Assembly: GCA_030146405.1 (NCBI GenBank)
Contig: JASLBS010000006.1
Location: 1 to 13,795 of the forward strand
DNA: 13,795 nt
From: Arthrobacter sp.
GTDB lineage: Bacteria > Actinomycetota > Actinomycetes > Actinomycetales > Micrococcaceae
Reading direction: 5' to 3'
Shown piece after piece: positions 7,448-13,795 of this stretch. Every line of letters starts with the position of its first letter. Position 1 is the stretch's first letter. The position numbers and the translations under genes are program-made. The notes under the pieces were generated by a model. The model saw only the letters and a list, made by a program, of their open reading frames with translations. It made no database searches and was not told the DNA's origin.

Positions 7448-9229
7448 TCAGTTGCGGCGTTTACCCGCACGGTGCCTGCCCGAACTGCGCCGACCGTGCT
7501 GCGGCTCGGCTTCAGCCGTGGATGCGACGGGCGCAGCCGGGACAGGAGCGGACGGCGTGACCTGCGCTCCGGCCACGGAGGGCTGGCTACCCGTGGCCGC
7601 GGGTGAGAGCGATGCCGCCGGACCGGCGGGTGCCGCCTGGGCGAAGTCCACCGTGCGGCGGAGCGGCGTCTCCTTGATGAGCAGCACGCAGATGAGGCCG
7701 ATGGCTGCGATGACCGCCGTGATCTGGAAGATCACCGCAGTGCTGTCACCGTAGGCCGCCCGGACGATCTCGGCGATCGGACCCGGGAGATCGACGAGGT
7801 CGAGGGAGCCGCCGGCAGCGCCGCCCGTGGTGGGGACGCCCGCCGCAGCGAGGTCCTCCGTGGTCCTGTTCGTCACCTGGGTGCCGAGGATCGCACCGAG
7901 GACGGCCACGCCCGCGGCTCCACCCAGCGAGCGGAAGAAGGCGACGGACGCACTGGCCGAACCGATGTCCTTGACCGCGACGGTGTTCTGGACGGCGAGC
8001 ACGAGGTTCTGCAGCATGAGCCCGAGCCCGAGCCCGAAGACGAAGGTGTAGATGCCGACGAGCCAGAGTTCGGTCAGGTGGTCGATGGAGCCGGCGAAGC
8101 CCAGGCCCGCGATGAGGAACAGCGCACCGGCGATCAGGTACCGCTTCCACTTGCCGTACTTCGTGACGAGCTGGCCGGCACCGATGGAACCGATCAGGTT
8201 ACCGGCGATCATGGGCAGAGTCAGCAGACCGGCCTCGGTCGGTGTTGCCCCGCGTGCCACCTGGTAGTACTGGCCGAGGTAGCTCGAGCTGGCGAACAGC
8301 GCGACACCGACGGCGATCGAGGCGATGATGGCGAGTGCCGTGGTGCGCTGGGAGATGATCTTGAGCGGGATGATCGGTTCGGCCGCCTTGGACTCGACCA
8401 CCATCAGGAGTGCCAGGAGGATCACGCTGCCGCCGACCATGAGGGCGCTCTCGCGGGAGAACCACTCGTAGTAGCCCTCCTTGCCGGCGAAGGAGACCCA
8501 GATGAGCAGGAGGCTCACGCCTGCGGTCAGCAGGATCGAGCCGAGCCAGTCGATGCTGGCCTTCCGACGCGTGTCCGGCAGTTTGAGGGTGACCTGGAGC
8601 AGGACCAGGGCGACGACGGCGAGCGGCACGCAGACGAAGAAGGTCCAGCGCCAGCCGAGGGGTGAATCGACGATGAACCCGCCGAGCAGAGGTCCGCCGG
8701 CTGTTGCCACGGCCATGACACCGCCCATGTAGCCGGAGTACCGGCCGCGCTCACGCGGGGCGATGATGGTGCCGATGATCGCCATGGCCAGGGCCGTCAG
8801 TCCGCCCATCGCGACACCCTGGATCACGCGCGCCGTGAGGAGCAATGGAATCGTCTGGGCGAAACCGGCCAGCACCGACCCCGCCACGAAGATGACGATG
8901 CTCACCTGCACCAGGAGCTTCTTGTCGAACAGGTCGGCGAACTTGCCCCAGATCGGTGTGGTGGCCGCGTTGGCGAGCAGCGCGGCCGTGATGACCCAGG
9001 CGAAGTCGGTCTGGGACCCGTTGAGGTCGCTCATGATGGTGGGCAGGGCGTTCGCGACGATGGTACTGCTGAGGATCGCAGTGAACAGGCCCGCGAGCAG
9101 ACCGGTCAGCGCCTGCAGGATCTGTTTATGGTTCATGGGCTCGCTATCCCCCTGCTGCTGCGCGGCGGGCGATGCCGGTTGGTGCGCGGGCGCAGGGGTA
9201 GCCTCCGCCCGTGATGTCTGGATGGCCAT
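7448..9229 (-). CDS. DHA2-family MFS multidrug exporter (EmrB/QacA type, 14 TM)
   Basis: The 593-residue membrane protein has a DHA2 layout with about 14 hydrophobic segments. Motif A is GKFADLFDKK (95-104), RVIQG is at 134-138, and motif C is GGPLLGG (178-184). Such proteins export drugs or toxic metabolites by proton antiport in the cytoplasmic membrane. The start is ATG 9229, which shares its A with the MarR stop (TGATG) and has AAGGA nine bases upstream. The frame stays open for 98 more codons upstream, but that stretch lies inside marR and is not used. The protein is longer than usual because of an Ala/Pro/Gln-rich N-terminal leader (1-31) and a long C-terminal tail ending in the basic stretch GRRSSGRHRAGKRRN. 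An internal ATG at residue 32 (MNHKQILQAL) is a less likely alternative. Its substrate is unknown; the regulator next to it implies induction by a small ligand. Confidence 0.92.
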   Translation of the reverse strand: MAIQTSRAEATPAPAHQPASPAAQQQGDSEPMNHKQILQALTGLLAGLFTAILSSTIVANALPTIMSDLNGSQTDFAWVITAALLANAATTPIWGKFADLFDKKLLVQVSIVIFVAGSVLAGFAQTIPLLLTARVIQGVAMGGLTALAMAIIGTIIAPRERGRYSGYMGGVMAVATAGGPLLGGFIVDSPLGWRWTFFVCVPLAVVALVLLQVTLKLPDTRRKASIDWLGSILLTAGVSLLLIWVSFAGKEGYYEWFSRESALMVGGSVILLALLMVVESKAAEPIIPLKIISQRTTALAIIASIAVGVALFASSSYLGQYYQVARGATPTEAGLLTLPMIAGNLIGSIGAGQLVTKYGKWKRYLIAGALFLIAGLGFAGSIDHLTELWLVGIYTFVFGLGLGLMLQNLVLAVQNTVAVKDIGSASASVAFFRSLGGAAGVAVLGAILGTQVTNRTTEDLAAAGVPTTGGAAGGSLDLVDLPGPIAEIVRAAYGDSTAVIFQITAVIAAIGLICVLLIKETPLRRTVDFAQAAPAGPAASLSPAATGSQPSVAGAQVTPSAPVPAAPVASTAEAEPQHGRRSSGRHRAGKRRN

Positions 9230-9798
9230 CAGCGTTCTTCCTTCGTGATTCTGGACTCGGGGTCCGGGTGGTGACGGCCATCGTTGCCCGTGCTGTTCTG
9301 GTGGGTACGGAGTGCTCGGGGACCGGGGTACGGCGCGTGCCCACCGCCGGTCGGAGGAGGACTCGAGGCTCGCAGCGCCGCCGTCAGGTGCTGCACCGTG
9401 GACGACGCCGTTTCTGCCTCGCCCTCGGTCCAGTCGGTGAGCAGATCCCTCAACGTCTCCGCCCTGCGCTCGTAGGTCTCGGTGAAATAGGCGCTTCCCT
9501 GATCCGACAGCGAGAGCAGACATGCACGGCCGTCGAGGGGGTCCGCGCTGCGGATCACGAACCCGGACTGTTCGAGGTCCGAGAGCTGACGACTGAGCGC
9601 GGAGGGCTTGATCCCGAGTCTCGCCGCGAGGGTCGAGGCGCGCATCGGGGCACCTTCGCCGATGTAGAACAGGACAGCGGTGTGGGCCGGGCCCAGTTCC
9701 GAGTACTTCGCTCCCGCCGCCGTGATGGCGCGCAGGGCGCGCTGCAGGTCGAAGATGTTGTGCACCAGCCCTGCCGCCGTCTGTCGTGCTACTGACAC
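9229..9798 (-). CDS. MarR-family transcriptional regulator
   Basis: This 189-residue protein has a MarR winged helix-turn-helix. Helix dimerisation segments fill about 1-45. The DNA-reading region is MRASTLAARLGIKPSALSRQLSDLEQSGFV (written here in parts: MRASTLAARL, GIKPSALSRQL, SDLEQSGFV; 52-81), and the wing DPLDGRA lies at 86-92. MarR proteins bind as dimers to their own promoter and release on ligand binding, which matches the following exporter. I chose GTG 9798 because AGGAG lies six bases before it. A longer frame from GTG 9816 has no ribosome site and would put AGGAG inside the gene. The last 45 or so residues (SSPPPTGGGHAPYPG onward) are a polar, Pro/Gly/His-rich tail beyond the usual MarR fold. 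The stop overlaps the exporter start by one base, so the two genes form one operon. Confidence 0.92.
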   Translation of the reverse strand: MSVARQTAAGLVHNIFDLQRALRAITAAGAKYSELGPAHTAVLFYIGEGAPMRASTLAARLGIKPSALSRQLSDLEQSGFVIRSADPLDGRACLLSLSDQGSAYFTETYERRAETLRDLLTDWTEGEAETASSTVQHLTAALRASSPPPTGGGHAPYPGPRALRTHQNSTGNDGRHHPDPESRITKEER

Positions 9799-9818
9799 CG
9801 CATACTCCTGGTCCACTT

Positions 9819-9839
9819 TTACTTTGTTGCTCTAAGTAA
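9819..9839. promoter_or_regulatory. Inverted repeat O2 near the marR transcription start, candidate MarR operator
   Basis: Perfect 6-base arms TTACTT (9819-9824) and AAGTAA (9834-9839) flank nine bases, with one further C/G match inside. The repeat extends from the edge of the -10 box over the expected transcription start of the minus-strand marR operon, where a bound repressor would block initiation. Confidence 0.6.
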
Positions 9840-9867
9840 CTGTACGCTCGTCGTTTCGTTAGGTCAA
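9839..9867 (-). promoter_or_regulatory. Promoter of the marR-MFS operon
   Basis: On the minus strand a -35 TTGACC (9867-9862) is followed by an optimal 17-base spacer and the -10 TACAGT (9844-9839). The predicted start of transcription is near 9832, about 34 bases before the chosen GTG. It lies in the only clearly AT-rich stretch of the region, and inverted repeats overlap both ends. Confidence 0.72.
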
Positions 9868-9876
9868 CTAACTAAA
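9854..9876. promoter_or_regulatory. Inverted repeat O1 over the marR -35 box, candidate MarR operator
   Basis: Arms TTTcGTTAG (9854-9862) and CTAACtAAA (9868-9876) match at eight of nine positions around a five-base centre, GTCAA. The repeat includes the -35 box. Its length, AT-rich arms and position are typical of MarR operators, so it is the best candidate for autoregulation. Confidence 0.68.
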
Positions 9877-10122
9877 GCGGTCGAGGAACACGGCCCTCGG
9901 CAGGCTGCGGCGTCGACGCCGATCTACGGCGCACTCCCGTCCGTGTCGACGTATTCGCGGTTCGGAGAGCGTGTCCGACCGCAATTTCCTGCGTCAAGAT
10001 ATGGGGCCAACTACGCGTGGGCCTTGCGATCGCCACCGAGCCCCTGCTAGGCCTGATACACAGGCAGTTGAATCGAGAACGCAGCAGCGGCCCAGTACGG
10101 ACCGCGGAAGAGGACGATCGCC
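9877..10122. other. Gap upstream of the molybdopterin oxidoreductase; perfect palindrome but no clear promoter
   Basis: This is the oxidoreductase side of the 324-base divergent gap. It contains a perfect 14-base palindrome, CGGCGTCGACGCCG, at 9908-9921. TTGCGA (10024-10029) and TTGAAT (10069-10074) resemble -35 boxes, but neither has a good -10 at the right distance. GGAAGAGGA at 10106-10114 is the ribosome site of the next gene, with an 8-base gap. I see no coding sequence, riboswitch or RNA gene. Confidence 0.5.
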
Positions 10123-12537
10123 ATGAAGCGCAAGCAACCCCGTGTAGAGGAAGCTGACGAGAAGGACCTCAAGGTCGAGGACAGGCCGAAGGACTGGGCG
10201 GCAGGCCTCCCCGGTGTGTACCACTCCATGAAGCCCGCCATCGAGCACATGGGCGTGGAACGCACCCTGAAGACCGTCCTCAAGATGAACCACAAGGACG
10301 GCTTCGACTGCCCCAGTTGTGCCTGGCCGGATCCGGCCAAGCGCAAGACCTTCGAGTTCTGCGAGAACGGCGCGAAAGCGGTCACCTGGGAGGCCTCACC
10401 GGTGATCATCGACTCCGATTTTTGGGCGCAGCACTCCATCACCGATCTGAAGTCACGCTCGGAGTACTGGATGGGCATGCAGGGGCGGCTCGTGGAACCC
10501 GTGTACAAGCCCGCCGGCGAGGACCACTACCGGCCCATCAGCTGGGACGAGGCGTTCGAGATCGTCGGTTCCAAGCTGAAGAGCCTGGACTCCCCGGATG
10601 AAGCCGCCTTCTACACGAGCGGCCGCACCTCCAACGAGGCCGCCTTCATGTACCAGCTGTTCTGCCGCGGTTTCGGAACCAACAACCTGCCGGACTGCTC
10701 CAACATGTGCCACGAGTCCTCCGGTTGGGCCATGGGCCAGACGATCGGCATCGGCAAGGCCACCGTCACGTTCGACGACTACGCGGACGCGGACCTGATC
10801 ATCGTCATGGGCCAGAACCCCGGGACGAACCACCCGCGGATGCTCACCGAGCTCGAGGCGTGCAAGCGCAGCGGCGGGCAGATCGTCGCGGTCAACCCGC
10901 TCCCCGAGGCCGCCCTCAAGCGCTACAAGAACCCGCAGCTCGTCCGCGGCGTGGCCGGCAAGGGCACCGAGATGGCCGACCAGTTCATGCAGGTGCGACT
11001 CGGCGGCGACATGGCGCTGCTTCAGGGTGTCTCCAAGCGCGTGTTCGAGGCCGAGGCCAAGAACCCCGGGAAGGTGCTGGACCAGGCGTTCCTCGACGAG
11101 TACTGCGAGGGGCTCGATGAACTGCGGGACTACCTCCTCAAGCTCGACGAGGAGACCATCCTCGAGGCCACGGGACTGCGGTCAGAGGAGATCGACGAAC
11201 TCGCGGCCCGCTACATCGCGGCAGACAAGGTGATCATCACCTGGGCCATGGGCATCACGCAGCAGAAGAAGGGCGTGGCGACCATCAAGGAGATGATCAA
11301 CCTCCTGCTCCTGCGTGGCAACATGGGCAAGCCGGGCGCCGGCGCCTCCCCCATCCGCGGGCACAGCAACGTCCAGGGCGACCGCACCATGGGGATCTGG
11401 GAGCAGATGCCACCGGTCTTCATGGACGCCCTCGGCAAGGAGTTCAACTTCGAGCCGCCACGCGAACACGGAGCCGACGCCGTCGAGACCATCCGGCGGA
11501 TGCGGGACGGCCAGATCAAGGCCTTCGTCGCCCTCGGCGGGAATCTGGTCTCGGCCATCTCCGACACCCAGGTGGCGGAGAAGGCGTTCGAGAACACGGA
11601 CATGACCGTACAGATCTCCATCAAGCTGAACCGCTCGCACCTCGTCACCGGCAAGGAGGCGCTGATCCTGCCCTGCAAGGGCCGAACGGAGATCGACCGC
11701 CAGGCCACCGGCGTGCAGTTCGTCTCGGTCGAGGACACCGTCTGCGCCGTCCACCCCTCCTGGGGCAGCGTCGAGCCGGTGTCGGAGAACCTGCTCTCCG
11801 AGCCCGCGATCATCAGCCGCCTGGCGCGAGCGACGATCGACGGCAAGATCGACGCCGACTGGGAGGGATTCGAGAAGGACTACGATCTCATCCGTGACCA
11901 TATCGCCAATGTCGTGGAGGGCTGCGAGGACTACAACCGGAAGATCCGCCAGGACGGCGGGTTCATCCTGCCCAACGGACCGCGTGACTCGCGCACTTTC
12001 AACACCCCTACGGGCAAGGCCGTGCTCAGCGTCAATGACCTCGAGTACCTGGAGCGCCCCGAGGGCACCCTGATTCTCCAGTCGCTGCGCTCCCACGACC
12101 AGTGGAACACCACGATCTACGGCTACAACGACCGCTACCGCGGGATCAAGAAGGGCCGGCACGTGGTGTTCATCAACCCTGAGGACATCAGCGAGCTGGG
12201 CCTGAAGGACGGCCAGAACGTGGACATCCACGGCGTGAACGACGACGGCGTGGACCGGGTGCTGCGCGCCTTCCGAGTGGTCTCCTACCCCACCGCCCGT
12301 GGTTGCGCCGCCGCCTACTACCCGGAGGCGAACGTCCTGGTGCCGCTCGAGCACGTGGCACAGGGCAGCAACACCCCCACCTCGAAGCAGATCATCGTCC
12401 GCTTCGAACCGAGCACGCACACGGCACCGTCGCAGCACGATTCCACGGCGACGGCCCAGCCCGAAGCGGAACTCGACGGGTTCCCCGTTGCCGACTCCGA
12501 CACACCCGTACGGCAGGCGGAGACGGCGAACGCATAG
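10123..12537 (+). CDS. FdhF/YdeP-family molybdopterin oxidoreductase
   Basis: This 804-residue protein matches the YdeP-like branch of formate dehydrogenase alpha-like enzymes, which carry a bis-MGD molybdenum cofactor. Near the N-terminus DCPSCAWPD (C63, C66) and FCENGAKAVTWE (C80) give a C-x2-C-x13-C pattern typical of the family and may bind an iron-sulfur cluster. NMCHESSGWAM places C196 where formate dehydrogenases have the Mo-binding Cys/Sec (compare CHGPSV). Cofactor-binding motifs follow: GQNPGTNHPR (from 230), GNMGKPGAG (from 399) and RGHSNVQGDRTMG (from 412). The molydopterin-binding C-domain, about 627-765, contains LILQSLRSHDQWNTTIYG. The physiological substrate of this family is not settled, and formate activity should not be assumed. 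No signal peptide is seen, so it is probably cytoplasmic. No small subunit, fdhD or cofactor gene is visible nearby. ATG 10123 has a clear ribosome site. The tail after about 770 is polar and variable. Confidence 0.94.
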   Translation: MKRKQPRVEEADEKDLKVEDRPKDWAAGLPGVYHSMKPAIEHMGVERTLKTVLKMNHKDGFDCPSCAWPDPAKRKTFEFCENGAKAVTWEASPVIIDSDFWAQHSITDLKSRSEYWMGMQGRLVEPVYKPAGEDHYRPISWDEAFEIVGSKLKSLDSPDEAAFYTSGRTSNEAAFMYQLFCRGFGTNNLPDCSNMCHESSGWAMGQTIGIGKATVTFDDYADADLIIVMGQNPGTNHPRMLTELEACKRSGGQIVAVNPLPEAALKRYKNPQLVRGVAGKGTEMADQFMQVRLGGDMALLQGVSKRVFEAEAKNPGKVLDQAFLDEYCEGLDELRDYLLKLDEETILEATGLRSEEIDELAARYIAADKVIITWAMGITQQKKGVATIKEMINLLLLRGNMGKPGAGASPIRGHSNVQGDRTMGIWEQMPPVFMDALGKEFNFEPPREHGADAVETIRRMRDGQIKAFVALGGNLVSAISDTQVAEKAFENTDMTVQISIKLNRSHLVTGKEALILPCKGRTEIDRQATGVQFVSVEDTVCAVHPSWGSVEPVSENLLSEPAIISRLARATIDGKIDADWEGFEKDYDLIRDHIANVVEGCEDYNRKIRQDGGFILPNGPRDSRTFNTPTGKAVLSVNDLEYLERPEGTLILQSLRSHDQWNTTIYGYNDRYRGIKKGRHVVFINPEDISELGLKDGQNVDIHGVNDDGVDRVLRAFRVVSYPTARGCAAAYYPEANVLVPLEHVAQGSNTPTSKQIIVRFEPSTHTAPSQHDSTATAQPEAELDGFPVADSDTPVRQAETANA

Positions 12538-12541
12538 GAGG
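12536..12541 (+). promoter_or_regulatory. Orphan Shine-Dalgarno sequence (AGGAGG) at the oxidoreductase stop
   Basis: A perfect AGGAGG overlaps the TAG stop of the oxidoreductase, but no ATG, GTG or TTG lies within the usual 5-12 bases after it (the sequence continues AAGTAACCGGCACC). The next gene uses its own ribosome site, GAGGGGG at 12587-12593, eight bases before ATG 12602. The motif may be chance or the relic of a lost gene start. Confidence 0.4.
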
Positions 12542-12601
12542 AAGTAACCGGCACCCGGGCGGTCCGCTCCGGTCATCGCGACCACAGAGGGGGCAGTAGT
12601 C

Positions 12602-13795
12602 ATGGATCAGCAGCGCCGTGTGCTGAGGGTGCTCGTGGTGGCCCAGGTCCTCGGGGGCCTGGGCGCCGGGGCCACTCTCTCCCTCGGCGCACTGCTGGCG
12701 GCGGAGACCTCGGGGTCCAGCGCATGGTCCGGCATGGCAGCGACCATGAGCACGCTGGGGGCGGCGGCAGCGGCGGTACCGCTGGCCCAGTTGGCGCAAC
12801 GGCGAGGGCGGCGCATCTCCCTCTCCCTCGGCGCTGCGCTCGCAGGTCTCGGCGCCCTGGTGGCCATCGTCGCGGCATCGCTCCCGTCGTTCCCGCTGCT
12901 GCTTCTCGCGTTGGCACTCCTCGGCGTCGGCTCAGCCACGGGGCTGCAGGCCCGGTTCGCGGCGACGGACCTGGCCACGGACACCACGCGCGGGCGCAGC
13001 CTCTCCCTGGTGGTGTGGTCCACTACCCTCGGCGCCGTCCTCGGCCCCAATCTCTTCGAACCCGGCCAGGCGGTGGCGGGATTCCTCGGTATCCCGCCAC
13101 TGAGTGGTGGCTTCGTCTTCTCCGCGGCGGCACAGGTGGCCGCGGCCGCCACCTACTCCTGGTGGCTCCGGCCCGATCCACTCCTGACGGCCCTGCGGCG
13201 GCAGCCGGACAGGAATCCCTCGGAGTCCCACGACACTTCGCCGCGCAGTGGCCTCGTCGTCCTCACACGGACTCCAGCGGCGCGCTACGCCGTGGCGAGC
13301 ATCGCGGTCAGCCATCTGGCCATGGTGTCCCTGATGGCCATGACACCCGTACACCTGCATGATCACGGGGCAGGCCTGGGCGTCGTGGGTCTGACGATCA
13401 GCCTGCACGTCGCGGGGATGTACGCGCTCTCGCCGGTCTTCGGCTGGTTGGCGGACCGGTTCGGGAGAACGCAGGGAGTTTTCTGCGGGCAGGCGCTTCT
13501 GCTGCTGGCACTGCTGACAGCATGGCGCGGCGCCGGGTCGGAGGATTGGGTGACGGTGAGCCTCGTACTGCTCGGCCTGGGTTGGTCCGCCTGCCTGGTC
13601 TCGGGGTCGGCCCTGCTGTCCGGGGCCGTGAGCGTGGCCGACCGCGCACCGGTACAGGGCTCGTCGGACCTCGTGATGAATCTGGCAGGCGTACTGGGCG
13701 GGGCCCTCTCGGGCCCCGCCCTCGTGCTGCTCGGCTATTCAGGCCTCGGCCTGACGGCCACCGTGCCCGTCGCCGTCGCCCTGGTCTGGACGCTC
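12602..13795 (+). CDS. MFS transporter, 3' partial
   Basis: The frame from ATG 12602 is open for 398 codons to the right edge without a stop, so the C-terminus is missing. The protein is strongly hydrophobic with about 11-12 membrane segments visible. It has two MFS motif-A-like loops: PLAQLAQRRGRRISL (about 60-74) after the second segment, and SPVFGWLADRFGRTQGV (about 277-293) in the second half. This two-fold arrangement is typical of 12-TM MFS carriers. A polar loop near 195-217 (QPDRNPSESHDTSPRSG) separates the halves. The substrate cannot be told from sequence. The gene follows the molybdopterin oxidoreductase by 64 bases on the same strand with its own GAGGGGG ribosome site, so co-transcription is likely. 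The two MFS genes in this window belong to different subfamilies and are not duplicates. Confidence 0.88.
   Translation, partial: MDQQRRVLRVLVVAQVLGGLGAGATLSLGALLAAETSGSSAWSGMAATMSTLGAAAAAVPLAQLAQRRGRRISLSLGAALAGLGALVAIVAASLPSFPLLLLALALLGVGSATGLQARFAATDLATDTTRGRSLSLVVWSTTLGAVLGPNLFEPGQAVAGFLGIPPLSGGFVFSAAAQVAAAATYSWWLRPDPLLTALRRQPDRNPSESHDTSPRSGLVVLTRTPAARYAVASIAVSHLAMVSLMAMTPVHLHDHGAGLGVVGLTISLHVAGMYALSPVFGWLADRFGRTQGVFCGQALLLLALLTAWRGAGSEDWVTVSLVLLGLGWSACLVSGSALLSGAVSVADRAPVQGSSDLVMNLAGVLGGALSGPALVLLGYSGLGLTATVPVAVALVWTL

Noticed and set aside
9230..9523. 98-codon upstream extension of the exporter frame
   Set aside because: It lies inside marR; the ATG at 9229 has a ribosome site and the TGATG coupling, and the extension has no membrane or family features.
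11182..12603. 473-codon open frame antisense to the oxidoreductase
   Set aside because: It mirrors a strongly supported gene in GC-rich DNA, its translation is Val/Asp/Gly/Arg-rich without recognisable motifs, and it has no family similarity I recognise.
1..13795. Mobile elements, CRISPR arrays, tRNA or rRNA genes, defence or toxin systems
   Set aside because: I saw no regularly spaced direct repeats, transposase or integrase motifs, tRNA cloverleaf ends or rRNA-like stretches, and all long supported frames have metabolic, transport or regulatory identities.
7448..13795. The two MFS genes as duplicates
   Set aside because: One is a 14-TM DHA2 exporter and the other a 12-TM type with different motif-A sequences and no shared long stretches.

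Overview
The window is high-GC DNA with dense, tightly packed genes, strongly G/C-ending codons, and AGGAG/GAGG-type ribosome binding sites. This fits an actinobacterium, most likely a member of the Micrococcales such as Arthrobacter or a relative. The taxon is inferred from gene content and composition, not from a marker gene. I see eight protein-coding genes. Two are cut by the window edges. I see no rRNA, tRNA, CRISPR array, transposase or integrase.

Positions 1-7275 hold a carbohydrate block: a 5'-truncated multidomain GH3 glycosidase (+), an aldo/keto reductase and a CE7 acetyl esterase in a two-gene minus-strand unit, and, divergent from that unit, a GH95 alpha-L-fucosidase-family enzyme (+). 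Together they suggest use of fucosylated, acetylated plant-type glycans. The esterase would remove acetyl groups, GH95 would release terminal L-fucose (or L-galactose), GH3 would trim beta-linked glucose or xylose, and the reductase is a candidate L-fucose (aldose 1-) dehydrogenase. GH95 and CE7 have no signal peptide, so they probably act on imported oligosaccharides. A sigma-70-like promoter with an overlapping inverted repeat lies between the divergent CE7 and GH95 genes.

Positions 7276-9876 hold a minus-strand marR-efflux operon: a MarR-family regulator followed, with a TGATG stop/start overlap, by a 14-TM DHA2-type MFS exporter. Its promoter (TTGACC-17-TACAGT) is readable, and two inverted repeats on it look like autoregulatory operators. 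A long hairpin separates the exporter from the convergent GH95 gene.

Positions 10123-13795 hold an FdhF/YdeP-family molybdopterin oxidoreductase (+) followed after 64 bases by a second MFS transporter that runs off the right edge. The 324-base divergent gap between marR and the oxidoreductase contains the marR promoter and a 14-bp perfect palindrome, but no convincing promoter for the oxidoreductase.

I found no clearly new defence or mobile system. The most interesting points are the beta-trefoil-like insertion in GH3, the possible fucose-release and oxidation module, the two-operator marR promoter, and an orphan Shine-Dalgarno directly after the oxidoreductase.
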